Assembly: GCA_950022655.1 (NCBI GenBank)
Contig: OX465589.1
Coordinates: 31,101,970 to 31,165,969 of the forward strand
Direction: 5' to 3'
Source: Alentia gelatinosa
Lineage: Eukaryota > Annelida > Polychaeta > Phyllodocida > Polynoidae
DNA length: 64,000 bases
Each line of letters begins with the position of its first letter. Position 1 is the first letter of the stretch. A program made the position numbers and the translations under genes. Below the pieces are notes generated by a model. It was not told where the DNA came from, ran no database searches, and saw only the letters and a program-made list of their open reading frames with translations. Positions 35,301 to 45,524 of the stretch are shown piece by piece.

Positions 35301-37740
35301 GTACGTACTAACTTTCCGTATGCGATGGGGTTTGCAACCCAGAGCATATAACATATCTGTATGCTCCGGTATGTAGATATACGCTGTCCATATGTTTCTA
35401 TGGACACTAATCTATGCATCAAGTGGATAATAAATAAAGGAATAAATATGCTATAAATATAAACATCAAATGGTATTATAGGGAGACATAGTTAGTGTGG
35501 CTGAATGGAATCTATTTTCTGGCTGAAATATTCACCTCGTTCGAAGTGTATATGTGATGTCATATTGTTTTCATTCATTTAATTTCTCATGATATTGATT
35601 ATTTTCTTATCCTTTATCTAACCCCCTAGTATTTTGTCCTATAGGTTTAACATTTGTAACTTGCTATCCATGCCCTCAGTATTCTCCATATATTTATATA
35701 AACACTGATCTTCCTTTTGCTCACAGGTATTGACGAATGGAGGCTGTTCGTCTGCGTAAAGAAAACCAGATCTACAGTGTAGATGAAAAAAAAAACGAGC
35801 GCTTGCCAAATTCACCCACGTAGAGCGAACCAAGCGAGAAAACAGATCCTCTAACAGTTCAAGCACGGTGGTTCAGCATTATATTCTGCTGCTCCTGGGA
35901 CATTATGAAAAAATTTGTTTGAAAAACAATTTATTTATTTATCGTAAAATGTTCCACTATTTTATAGTTAATTATTAAATTTTATCACAAGAGACATTAA
36001 TATTCATAAACTACAGGTTCCAAGCTTTCTTCTGAGATATAATTTGTGTATTTAGGACAAGTCGGTACTTAGATATCGGATTTAGGAGAATAAAAGTACT
36101 CTATCAATAAAATGGCTTATGGTACCATAGCTAGGTTTTAAGACATCATTTTCAAATGTTTTAGTTTAGGCTTTAAGCATTGAATCTATGGACGGGGACT
36201 TGGATTAGGGTAAACTACACTGTCTGAGGTTTGTTTATACGAAATATCATTCAATTTGAACCAGCGGAGAAATTAGAATTGAATTAAAAGAAATGATCAT
36301 CTAAGCTGAGCCTTTACTAAGGGAGCGGTAGGGGGGTTAGGCGTTGGGCCAGGCACGATTTAGAAAATCATTTATTATGAGGATTTAACTTGAATTCTAT
36401 TACTGGAGACATTAACATTCGTAAACTACGGGTCCTTAGCTTTCTCCTCATATATATATTTGTGTGTTTTGGACAATGTGGTATTTAGTTATCGAATTTA
36501 GAATATTAAAAGCTTTACCATAGGCTTGGTAGGGGGGTCACGCACTGGTCGGGATACGATTTAGAAAATCATTTATTATGAGGATTTCACTGGAATTTTA
36601 TCACTGGAGACATACTGGAGACATTAACATTCGTAAACTATGGGTCCTTAGCTTTCTCCTCATATATATATTTGTGTGTTTTGGACAATGTGGTATTTAG
36701 TTATCGAATTTAGAATATTAAAAGCTTTACTATAGGCTTGGTAGGGGAGTCACGCACTGGTCGGAATACGGTTTAGAAAATCATTTATTATGAGGATTTC
36801 ACTGAAATTTTATCACTGGAGACATTAATATTCGTAAACTACAGATTTCTTGTGATATAAATATTGTGTATTTCGGGTGATTTTGGACTTAGATATTGGT
36901 TTTTGAAAATTAGATTCGAGCAGTGACTATTTTGACTTATTTAACCATAGCTGGGTCATAAGACTTCTTTTTCAAAATGGTTTCTTTGAGGCTTTCAGCA
37001 TTGAATCTATGGACTGGGCCTCATATTAGGGTAAACTACACTGTCTGAGGTTTCCTTATATGAAATATCATTCAATTTGAACCAACGGAGAAATTAGAAT
37101 TGAATTAAAAGAAATGATCATCTAAGCTGAGCCTTTACTATGGGAGCTGTAGGGGAGTTAGGCGCTGGGCCAGGCACGATTTAGAGATCATTTATTATGA
37201 GGATTTAACTTGGATTCGTAAACTACGGGTCCTTAGCTTTATCCTAATATATATTTTGTGTATTTCGGACAATGTGGGATTTAGTTATCGAATTTAGAAT
37301 ATTAAAGCTTTACTATAGAATTGGTAGGGGGTGTCAGTCACTGGTCGAGATACAATTTAGAAAATCATTTATTATGAGGATTTCACTGGAATTTTATCAC
37401 TGGAGACAAAATATTCGTAAACTACAGATTCTCAGCTTTCTTGTGATATAAATTTGTGTATTTCGAATGATTTGGGATTAGATATTGATTTTTTGAAAAT
37501 TAGATTCGAGCAGTGACTATTTTGGCTTATTTAATCATAGCTGGGTTATAAGTCATCTTTTTCAAAATGGTTTCTTTGAGGCTTTCAGCATTGAATCTTT
37601 GGACGGGGACTTAAATTAGGGTAAACTAAACTGTCTGAAGTTTCAGTATATGAAATATCATTCAATTTGAACCAGCGGAGAAATTAGATTGAATTAAAAG
37701 AAATGGTCATATGACTACAGATTTACTATGGAAAAGGTTT
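32370..37740 (+). repeat. Long array of diverged repeat modules in the giant element
   Basis: About 5 kb built from recurring modules in direct orientation. Typical words are ACTGGAGACATTAATATTCG, TAAACTACAGGTTC, TTAGCTTTCTCCTCATATAT, TTTTGGACAATGTGG, AGAAAATCATTTATTATGAG, GAATCTATGGACGGGGACTT and GGGTAAACTACACTGTCTGA. Examples are 32528-32940 versus 33238-33655, 34140-34290 versus 34310-34480, 36180-36600 versus 37000-37390, and 36600-36720 versus 36400-36500. Spacing varies (about 170 to 700 bp), so the array grew by several duplications. Apart from block B, no coding frame is kept. Confidence 0.8.
32953..33141 (+). CDS. Coding-like block B of a three-copy unknown family
   Basis: Follows CTCACTTTCAG (32943-32952). 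Reads GRIRVKSSDKTMSAMLRVDS, then HKIDIYIVLRRQQCKMKPAS and a tail ending at TAA 33139-33141. Compared with block A it has an extra four residues and several replacements, but no frameshift. It is part of a larger duplication in which the following ~500 bp are repeated as well. Confidence 0.35.
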   Translation, partial: PGRIRVKSSDKTMSAMLRVDSTSHKIDIYIVLRRQQCKMKPASHSSDQQLYEGGRLETVELT

Positions 37741-38382
37741 TAACAAATAGTAACGAATTGTAAATACGTTGTCAGAAATGAAAAGCCTGCCTTTCTACCT
37801 ATATGTACCAAATTTCAGGCTGATATTCCAATTAGATAAAGGTAAAAGCAGGGTGGTCCCTTAAGCGGGGTGGTCCCTTAAGCGGGGTGTCCTGGAAGAG
37901 GGGTTTTACTGTACTACATGAGTTTCAATATGTACTCCCAGTTCTGAACGTATTCCCATAGACTGAGCATTATCAATTTAGTTCCAACCTCTACCTATAG
38001 GGGGCAGCACAATATGATTTCTAATATTTTTTAATGGAAGTTATAACAAATTCTTGATGAAATATTAATTTAAAAGCAGTTTTAGTTATAAAATCTTAAT
38101 AGATAATTGCAAAATATCAAGACCTTCATTTGTTAATTTTTGCAAGTGTTATTGAAGCATTCTTGACGAAAATGATGTGTAAACACCATTTCATAGTAAT
38201 ATCTTATTAATATATATATGATCCCTTCAGATTCATATCTGAGCACTCTGTGCTAGTTGTCATCTCCTACACTGAGCCATCATACATATCTGAAGGCAGC
38301 GAATCGCTTGCTTATTGTATGTATGTACAGGCTCAGAGGTGTCAACTTGTCCTCAGGGGTGCAGCCCGACCCGTGGCGGCCG

Positions 38383-38821
38383 AATCTAGTTCCGTACTTC
38401 ACCTACAGGAGGGGCACGCATATGTTAAACACCTTGTTGATCATACATACATACATACATACATACACAGAGGCTTTCTAGTTAAACTAATTACGGACGG
38501 CAAACACCGCACCCCTCCGAGACGTGTTTACCCCGCAGCTCGAGCCGCCCCGAAATGTGTGCTCGGCCGTGTTTACCCCTGCGGAGCACAATGTTTGCCC
38601 CTGCGGAGCACCACGCTCCGCTGAACGCGAACAATACCCGAGATAATCCCTTAAGGTGACCCGGCGCAGACTTCCCGGCACGGTATGCTCATAATACAAA
38701 CAACCTCGACCAAAAGACAATAGATTGGGCAATAAACAAACGAAAGAACAATCTGCGGAGCACCACGCATGACTGATTTTAAACAATTGATTCTGTGGTC
38801 TATACAGCTATGTATACTACT
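38383..38821 (-). repeat. Right terminal inverted repeat (439 bp)
   Basis: Inverted copy of 19151-19589. It ends ...CTATGTATACTACT at 38821, directly followed by the ACAGAC duplication. The 99-codon frame at 38487-38786 on the minus strand is identical to that of the left end and is not considered a gene. Confidence 0.93.
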
Positions 38822-38827
38822 ACAGAC

Positions 38828-39190
38828 CAAGAGCAAGTCATGATGCATGCATTGATACTGTAGAGCACATTATATATCTCAGCGGCGGTTGGTCAGCCCG
38901 CTTATGACTAGAATATAGTTCACAATGGTGTTACTGCAGTTATTGAAATCTTTATGTGTAAGAGTGTATAAATATCTAAATTAGTTTGATATTAATGTAT
39001 ACAAGACACGTCTCATGACATATGCTTTAAAGATGTTGAAACAATTGGCTCAACATTGTGCCTCCAAGATCTTTTAAAAAGTGACAAACAGTAGAAAATC
39101 ACAGTTTTGTGGATTTTCACAAAGAATTTGCTAGAAAATATTCAAATTGACACTTCATGAATACAATTGAAATATTTTTGTAGTAGCTCA
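38828..39190. other. Unassigned flank right of the giant element
   Basis: AT-rich unique sequence following the right ACAGAC duplication. No gene or repeat recognised. Confidence 0.4.
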
Positions 39191-39209
39191 TGTTCTGCTT
39201 GCTTCTTTC

Positions 39210-39590
39210 TCAATACTTGTGCAGGGGTCAGGGGTTTTCACTTCATGCTAGGTGGCACAAGTGCTGATCCCTGCTGTGCGGTAAGGCCGGCGGACCCATG
39301 TATGCAAATACCACGGGGTCGCCCACATTACGTAACTCAGTCAGTATATAAGGACTGAGTCCGCAGCGGGTCAACAGGTCTTCTCACAGTGCCTCTCAGT
39401 TGAGTGAACGCATGGAGCCTCATAAGTTGGTAAGGTTTCTTTGGGACCTTTCAACGGTGAAGAGACCCGAATCTCTTCCCATGCTAGTTGGTGCCCCGCA
39501 GCACCAACGAACTGTAACTGAGGATACAATAAAACTGCTTGTATCTAAAAAGTCTGGAGTATGGTCTTGTGTCTGTAGTTAAGCGTTAGG
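39210..39590 (+). promoter_or_regulatory. TATA promoter/terminator unit, possible solo LTR
   Basis: TATATAAG at 39345-39352 is enclosed by a perfect 8-bp inverted repeat (ACTCAGTC 39335-39342, GACTGAGT 39353-39360). An AATAAA lies about 170 bp downstream (39528-39533), followed by a GT-rich stretch. A compact TATA-to-poly(A) spacing like this is typical of an LTR. Clear TG...CA ends and target duplications were not found, and a second copy is absent, so a solo LTR is a guess. A 60-codon frame (39400-39582) overlaps it and is not recognised. Confidence 0.35.
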
Positions 39591-39612
39591 TTGTAGAACC
39601 CACATCTCCCTA

Positions 39613-39690
39613 CCTTTCTGGGATTCAATCCGAACCCACCCGTGCTGAGGCGTTAGCACGGGGTAACGACTATAGTCTCAGCCACTGGTT
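39613..39690 (-). tRNA. tRNA-like sequence, probably a pseudogene or SINE head
   Basis: On the minus strand: an A-box-like CAGTGGCTGAGACTATAG, an anticodon-arm hairpin (CCGTGCT...AGCACGG, longer than standard) and a T-arm/B-box region (GGGTTCGGATTGAATCCC). The B box is expanded and the acceptor stem is not convincing, so it is not called a functional tRNA. It lies just after the possible LTR. Confidence 0.3.
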
Positions 39691-39857
39691 GACTGCCGCT
39701 TCTCGGAAAGTGGTCACACACTTTCAGCAACCCTGTGGTCCGCTATACTTGTGTCACATGCCATTTCAATGTCCTGTGTGCCACAAGTGGCATATGAATC
39801 ATCATATGTGAGGTACCGTGGCATATGTTTACACACTGTTAAGCCTATGGGATCATA

Positions 39858-39950
39858 TGATAGGTGTAGGATACATATTTTAATGCATTCATCCTGATTC
39901 AGTTAATTTATTATTGAATGTTCATGATAAAAGACTTGAGCAATACAATG
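39858..39950 (+). repeat. Dispersed repeat family R2, copy 1
   Basis: GGATACATATTTTAATGCAT through AAAAGACTTGAGCAATAC matches 48246-48325 (plus) and the reverse complement of 56455-56540. Non-coding. Confidence 0.55.
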
Positions 39951-40159
39951 ATAAACTGTCTGCAGGTAAACACCACGCCAAGCTTTCTGTTCTGCTATTG
40001 TGGTATTGACTGAGCGATATCCACTCCCCCGAGGTCCAACATGATCTACGCCCATAGAGAGAATGAAGGGTGTGTGGGTGTGGGGAGGGGGTGGTGATGG
40101 ATAGGTGGGTCTACATAATACAGGCCCGAGGCGTGCCATATATTCAACATGAAGATAAG

Positions 40160-40355
40160 TGTTGTATATCGTCATGTTTGACTTTGTCCTCACTCTACAC
40201 ATTAATATGAGTGTTGTACATCTATCCCTGTTCTCACTGAACATATCGATATGAATGTTAGAATATTGTCATGTATTATAGACTTTGTCCTCACTGTACA
40301 CATTAATATGAGTTTTTGTAAATCTATCTCTTTCTTCACTGTACTCTGTGGATGT
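40160..40355 (+). repeat. ~110-bp imperfect tandem duplication
   Basis: TTTGTCCTCACTCTACACAT (40184) and TTTGTCCTCACTGTACACAT (40286) begin similar blocks that continue with TAATATGAGTGTTGTACATC versus TAATATGAGTTTTTGTAAAT. Confidence 0.6.
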
Positions 40356-40359
40356 TTGA

Positions 40360-41050
40360 TTCTTTTCTCCGCACTCAATTAATCTCCCATGGTCCCATTG
40401 ATAGGGATTAAAAGAAAAATACAGATTTCAATCTGTGATTAATAAGTGAAGTCTGTTAATTAATTAATGTTGTGTTTGATTAAAGCCGGGCACGTGACCA
40501 GGCGGCACATGTCAGTAGATTAATGGAGTGCATACGCTATGGCGGGATTTTGTTCAGAAAGAGGACTGTAAAAACCTCTCATCATGCACGCTCAGCGATA
40601 TTTTTACAATCTATTCAGAGTACCTTGTGAGACTCATTTGGATTAATGGCATATATACAACTGAACTAAAGTATGATTCCTTTTTTATGTCTGTTTTTAG
40701 GAGTGTTAGCTGATAAGGTTTAGTCAGGTGGCCCACATTTACAGGTCTGTAGTTGTTTAGTGGTGGTTTATGCAAGTAATTGCCAAGGTCAACGAAAGGA
40801 AATCACCAGCAGATGTGCAAATGGAACCAATTTACTTTTGACATATATGTCTGTTGATGATGATTAAAAAGACATGTTATATCTCTGACAATGATAGAAA
40901 GGACATTTTATATCTGTGATGATTATTAAAAGGGCATTTTATATCTAGCCCCCAATCCCAGCACCTTCTTTTTTTTGTTATTTACAAATCCATGCCTGTC
41001 TAGATTCACTAAAGAGTCTACCACTTGTTATTGGTTGGTCAGATAACAGT
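40360..41050. other. Unassigned sequence upstream of a non-LTR fragment
   Basis: No frame or repeat recognised. Short GACATTTTATATCT-like repeats occur near 40870-40950. Confidence 0.35.
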
Positions 41051-41064
41051 TCCTGGAAGAGAGA

Positions 41065-41490
41065 ATGAAATATCGAATGTATGTCTACATGTACAAGTTC
41101 ACTAGGTGTTTAGTATCGACTGACAACCCACGCACACGTAATGAGCACAAGGTTTGTATAAAAATGAGGAGGCCGAACACGAGTTTCTTCAGAAAGAGCC
41201 CGATTTACAAAGGAATGATTTCCTGGAATGAGTTGGGAGAAAACTTAAATCGTAGTAGTGTTGGAACGTTTAAGAAAGAGATAAAACATCTGTTGTACAA
41301 GTAGTATGGGACAAACAACGATCATTCCATCATCCATGTCGATCATTATCACCCTGCCTTCTAGGCATGTATATATTTGTATTTTTGAACCGGAATTGTA
41401 GTTTTCAAACTATGTAAAATGGTTATAGAGGTGTACGTTACCTGTCAACACAGTTGTCACCTATGCTTTCTTATGGCGCAAATAAAAAAA
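41065..41490 (+). pseudogene. Non-LTR retrotransposon 3' end (ORF2 C-terminus plus tail)
   Basis: 41065-41304 reads an ORF2 tail: MYKFTRCLVS, RTRNEHKVCIKMRRPNTSFF, then SPIYKGMISWNELGENL and GTFKKEIKHLLYK before TAG. The order 'yK....TRN.......RTN.F..S..Y.G...WN.L.......FK' is conserved at the C-terminus of many non-LTR RT proteins. About 180 bp of 3' UTR follows and ends in an A-rich (AAT)n tail near 41460-41490, typical of 5'-truncated insertions. A target duplication was not identified. Confidence 0.7.
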
Positions 41491-42009
41491 AATAATAATA
41501 AAAAAATGGAGATATGGCGCTCACTTGTTACCAACAGTGGCAGCTTGCAGTAAACTCACTTTTTGGTCTGTTAGTGCAAAATGACGGCTGCAGAGGTAGC
41601 TCACGACCACAGTGAAGAAAGGCTGTCCCTTGCTGGTTTATATACCAGTGGTCTTTCCCGCCCTTTTTGAGGGTCGGATTGTTATTGGTTCTCATGTTTA
41701 GATGTCCTTGAATACACCGGCAGTGTGTGTTACACAATGCGTTGGTCTGGTCTATTTCCCTCGCCTGTGAGTGTGTCAGGTGAGGTGTCGGTTGGGTTGT
41801 GGGGTAGTTGTGGTGGCTGAGTGTGGGAGGGGGCTGGGAGGGTGAGGGAGGGTGTGGGTGGGTGCTGGTCCTGAGTGGTAGACTGACTGGTATGTAGGGC
41901 GTTTTTGGTTCTATGGCAAGCCAGATGTGTCCAAAAAACGATTTTTCATGAGATGACCTTTTATTTGATTTTGCCTTCTGTGGTTTTGACCTTCCTTTAG
42001 AGGTCTCAT

Positions 42010-42487
42010 CAGGTGAGGTGCTTTCCAGCTGCTAACGTCTGTGGTCTAAGTGGAGTTTTGAGTGGTTCTCCCCTTAAAAATAATTTTTGTGGGAAAAATT
42101 ATTCATTTCTTTCTAAGACTTTTTTAGGGCCAACAAACGGTAGTTGGGACATCCGTTGCCTTTCTTCCAGTGGTGAGGTGCTTTGCAGCTGCTAACGTCT
42201 GTGGTCTATGTGGAGTTTTGAGTGGTTCTCCCCTTAAAAATAATTTTTGTGGGAAAAATTATTCATTTCTTTCTAAGACTTTTTAGGGACAAAAAACGGT
42301 AGTTGGGACTTCCGTTGCCTTTCTTCCAGTGGTGAGGTGCTTTCCAGCTGCTAACGTCTGTGGTCTAAGTGGAGTTTTGAGTGGTTCTCCCCTTAAAAAT
42401 AATTTTTGTGGGAAAAACTATTCATTTCTTTCTAAGACTTTTTTAGGGACAAAAAACGGTAGTTGGGACTTCCGTTGCCTTTCTTCA
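42010..42487 (+). repeat. ~160-bp tandem triplication
   Basis: Three near-identical copies begin GGTGAGGTGCTTTCCAGCTG (42012) or the TTTGCAGCTG variant (42172), then 42331. Each runs through CTCCCCTTAAAAATAATTTT to GTTGCCTTTCTTC. The word AACTCACTTTTTGGTCTGTT, found after the last copy, also occurs at 41552. Open frames here follow the repeat. Confidence 0.9.
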
Positions 42488-42513
42488 ACTCACTTTTTGG
42501 TCTGTTTCCACAG

Positions 42514-42690
42514 CCAAAAGCTGGATGATTTACGATTTATGAAGCAAGTTCTTCAGTTCCCCCATAAGCATTATCACTCTGTCAGTACAATGAGTGTCTT
42601 TTGTGACTTGACGATCCATATTTGTGTAATTTCAACAGAGTTTCAGTTTCAACCCGCGTGTCACTGCGTCAAGCTGCTGTCCAATATAGC
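42514..42690 (+). other. Possible exon after a good splice acceptor
   Basis: TTTTGGTCTGTTTCCACAG precedes an open stretch reading QKLDDLRFMKQVLQFPHKHY and HSVSTMSVFCDLT. Composition is protein-like. No matching donor was fixed, and the frame continues into a foldback element. Not recognised. Confidence 0.25.
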
Positions 42691-42699
42691 AGACAAGCA

Positions 42700-43106
42700 G
42701 GGCCACGTCTGTATGGTGTCACAGACACGTCACGAAACTAGTGAGACAGGTCCCTGGTCCATTTGTACTTTTGAGAGGTCTTGGAAGCTGCACTTGGTTG
42801 TTTCTGAACCACCGTCAGCAGCTCCTCCTTGTCACTAGGAGTCTTGGTCTTTTCTGGGCTTGGGTGGAGCACCTTTGCCCTTTGGTTGTCTAATTTCGTG
42901 ACAACACAAGTAGCTGCCCTTTGGAGATGACAGACCCCAAACGTAAGAATTAGACAAATCTAGACACATCATGGACCTGTTTCACTAGTTTCAACAGTGC
43001 AAGCAAGAACGGACAAAACGAAGTCTAATGTCTAGTTTTTATGAAACTGGACACACCATCTAGACACCATCTAGACATGCCACGAAACTAGTGAAACAGG
43101 TCCCAG
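42700..43106. mobile_element. Foldback/MITE family F1, two rearranged fragments
   Basis: 42700-42757 matches the right end of the 7721 copy (GTATGGTGTCACAGACA...GACAGGTCCCTGG). 42888-43106 is an inverted, 5'-truncated copy (CGTGACAACACAAGTAGCTG, GCAAGCAAGAACGGACAAAA) ending ...CGAAACTAGTGAAACAGGTC. About 130 bp of other sequence separates them. Confidence 0.65.
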
Positions 43107-43138
43107 TTCAGAGAGCTAATGACGGTTTTCATGGATGA

Positions 43139-43343
43139 GAGCGAGCAGATTCAAACTCTGACGGCAACCTCGAGTGCGGGCAGGTGGCCTGCGGCAAGGA
43201 CCCAAAGGATGTTGCTGACAGTTATCATGACGTGTTGTGTGTTATCACAAATGCCGGAGATAAGACTGGTCCAGGGGTCTCAGACATGGTGGTCAGGGTG
43301 TTATCCCGTGTTGTAGGGCCGCCATTACAGAAGTCAAGGAATA
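43139..43343 (+). other. Coding-like exon candidate, unknown protein
   Basis: An open stretch reading SDGNLECGQVACGKDPKDVA, then DSYHDVLCVITNAGDKTGPG and VSDMVVRVLSRVVGP ends at a possible donor (GGAATA/GTAAGA at 43344). The mixed residue content with high-complexity codons looks like real coding sequence. The upstream edge may be an AG near 43149. No family recognised. The frame continues to 43615, but that part enters a MITE and is not trusted. Confidence 0.3.
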
Positions 43344-43527
43344 GTAAGACAGCTTTCCTACACGATATTATACCTACCTTCTGTGAAGATTTCATCTATA
43401 TTGCTCTATGTTTGTCTTTGTTTATTTCTTCTGAGCGTCTGGATCAGCTCCTGCTCCCCAAAGAGGGCGCCACCCGGGTCCCCGCGATGGTGCCTCCCTC
43501 TTCTGTTCTCAGTTCTCCTCGAATAAT

Positions 43528-43966
43528 TAGAGGGTGCGTCCACCAACTACGACAGTGCTGCGACACACGCCGACAAGAAATTTCCAATCGGTGCCTTGTC
43601 GCAGCCCTGTCGTGAGGAGAGGAGCTCTACGACAGCGTTGTCGGGGCATGTCGGGAAGAGCAAGCTCCACCTAAATTTTCTATCGCAGACCTCTGCGACA
43701 ACCTCCCGACATGCCACGACATGCCACGACAAGGCTCTAAAATCGAACATGTTCGATTTTGTCATAGCCTTGTCGGAAGGCCCCCGACAACCTCCCGACA
43801 AGCTTTGTGTCGCAGCCTGTCAGGGCCTTGTCGTAGCCTCTTGTCGGGAATTATGGTCCACCAACCACGACAAGGCTACGACATGCCTTCCAATCGTAGA
43901 GCTGTCGTGGACCTTGTCGGAAAGCCATTGTTGCAGCCCTGTCGTGGTTGGTGGACGCACCCTCTA
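43528..43966. mobile_element. MITE with TA target duplication
   Basis: Inverted ends GAGGGTGCGTCCACCAAC at 43530 and its near complement (GTTGGTGGACGCACCCTC) ending at 43964, flanked by TA on both sides (43528-43529, 43965-43966). The interior is full of alternating GACAAGGCT/TTGTCGG words that also fold back. A TA duplication suggests a Tc1/mariner-type source. No transposase inside. Confidence 0.65.
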
Positions 43967-44480
43967 ACTTGCCAAATTACAGTTGGCCTCAATTCACAGG
44001 GCGGGGATTACGGGTTGTCGTATAACTAGACTGAACTCCTAGCATTTGCTCGGATATTACTAGCCGTCTAATCCTCGGAGATTACACCCCCTTTTATCTG
44101 AAACCACTTGATATTGTGTATTTCATCTTACACCATAAAACGGAAATGTAGGAGTAAATGAGGGTATAACAAGAGATGTGGATCTTCTGCAGTAGGGGAT
44201 TTCTTTCTTCCCTCAGATCCGTCAATCAGTGATCAGCACAAAAACAATGCGGCCCGGCGATGAGAAGGAGCGACACAGAGGGAGACGGCGCTTCTAGTGG
44301 AGGCTGGCAGCTGTTAAATGAGGTGTGAAGATATCGATGGTGATAAAAACAATGCGGTATGTCTTCCGTCTCAGATCCTGCCCCGGTGGACGGTGCTGAT
44401 TACACAGAGTGTGCACTGTGTGAGTGACTGGGGCACAGGACACGGACACTGACAGGATCAAAGCTATTCATGCTCGGACT
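43967..44480. other. Unassigned intergenic sequence
   Basis: Contains a small direct repeat (AAAAACAATGCGG at about 44239 and 44346) and no recognised gene. Confidence 0.35.
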
Positions 44481-44499
44481 CACTAATGATTGACAACTG

Positions 44500-44720
44500 C
44501 CACGTGATGTTGTATTGTTGTGCTTGTCACAATTATCATACGTTTGTCATGTATTGTCATACTTATCACGTATTGTCATTGTCACATGTTGTCATGGTTG
44601 TCATATGTTGCCATGATTGTCACATGTTGCGACAATTGCCACATATTATTAAGATCGTCATGAGTGTCAATTGTCGCATGTTATCGTTGTTATGTGTTGT
44701 TGCAATTCTCATGTACTGCT
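44500..44720 (+). repeat. Degenerate GTCACATGTTG-type tandem repeat
   Basis: Irregular 15-20 bp units such as GTCATGTATT, GTCACATGTTGTCATG and GTCATATGTTGCCATG. An A-rich run follows. Confidence 0.65.
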
Positions 44721-45221
44721 CGCATTAAAAAAAAAATAAAAAAAATATTGACGTAGCGTCATCGAACCTGTTTTTCAGATGAGGGGCCTTCTCACCTATT
44801 TTTGCTCCCGACGCGAAAATATTGTGGAACTATCGTAGAGCTCAGCGTCAATTAGGTGGGTTTTGTCGCCGAGCTCTACCATGCGCAGCGACGCGCTACG
44901 ATGAAAAGACGTTAATCGTAGAGAGTCTACGAACATCAAACATGTTTAAAATTCGTCCTCCATCTTGATAAAATATCCTGATATTCCCTTTATTATATAC
45001 CTAATGATATTAGAATAAAGTAAAATAAATACTTTAATAGCCTGTAATTCGTTAATCCATAAGTTAGCGATTCATAACCAACACGTAGAGATGTCAGCCC
45101 TGCACGCTTTGAACTCACTGCTTTTCAAAGTGACAACAAGTATTGTTATGCTGTTTTTATGCGATATGCGTGTTGCTATGCGGGTTTCGGGATGAACTAA
45201 AATAGCTCTTACGTCTTAGAT

Positions 45222-45524
45222 CAGGGACCTGTTTCAGTAGTCTTGTGATATTAGGTCTAGACAGACATCAACAGCGGCACCAACAGTGCAAGCAACAGCG
45301 GAAAAAGACTAGCAAATATCAGAAGATCGAAGTGGCCAATCTTCTTCATATTTGGAACGAATATAGATTATATGTATCTCCTACTCATGCTAAAGTTTCA
45401 TTGCTTAATTACTATGAGAAGTGAGCGAAACTCCGTGTGTCATTGACTGCAATCTTGTGATCTGTCCGTATGGTGTCACAGACGCCATCTAGACATGTCA
45501 CGAAACTACTGAAACAGGTCCCTG
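45222..45524. mobile_element. Foldback/MITE family F1, copy with different core
   Basis: Ends are CAGGGACCTGTTTCAGTAG and its perfect complement CTACTGAAACAGGTCCCTG. Shares GCACCAACAGTGCAAGCAAC and CCGTATGGTGTCACAGAC with other copies, but about 130 bp of its centre (45303-45440) is unrelated. No coding frame. Confidence 0.65.

Larger units (their letters stand above)
19145..38827. mobile_element. Giant TIR transposon, Maverick/Polinton-like ends, cargo-bearing
   Basis: Element 19151-38821 (19,671 bp) is bounded by 439-bp inverted repeats with 2 mismatches. ACAGAC directly repeats outside each end (19145-19150 and 38822-38827) as a perfect 6-bp target duplication. Ends are 5'-AGTAGTATACATAG and its complement. 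A 6-bp duplication, long TIRs, AG/CT termini and a length of 15-25 kb are known properties of Maverick/Polinton elements; IS3EU elements also give 6-bp duplications but are normally much smaller. No frame longer than 353 codons exists inside and no polymerase, integrase, ATPase or capsid motif was seen, although near-identical TIRs mean the copy is young. It is therefore read as a non-autonomous relative or a new type. Cargo includes an LRR membrane-protein gene, duplicated small ORFs and long repeat modules. Confidence 0.85.

Noticed and set aside
19590..38382. A complete Polinton with polymerase and capsid genes
   Set aside because: No frame long enough and no recognised motif on either strand; only the ends and target duplication support a Polinton relationship.
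39613..39690. Functional tRNA gene
   Set aside because: Anticodon stem and T loop deviate from the standard cloverleaf and no clear acceptor stem is seen; kept only as tRNA-like.
43547..44029. Several 84-123 aa ORFs on both strands
   Set aside because: All lie within the TA-flanked MITE, whose inverted repetitive interior is open by chance.
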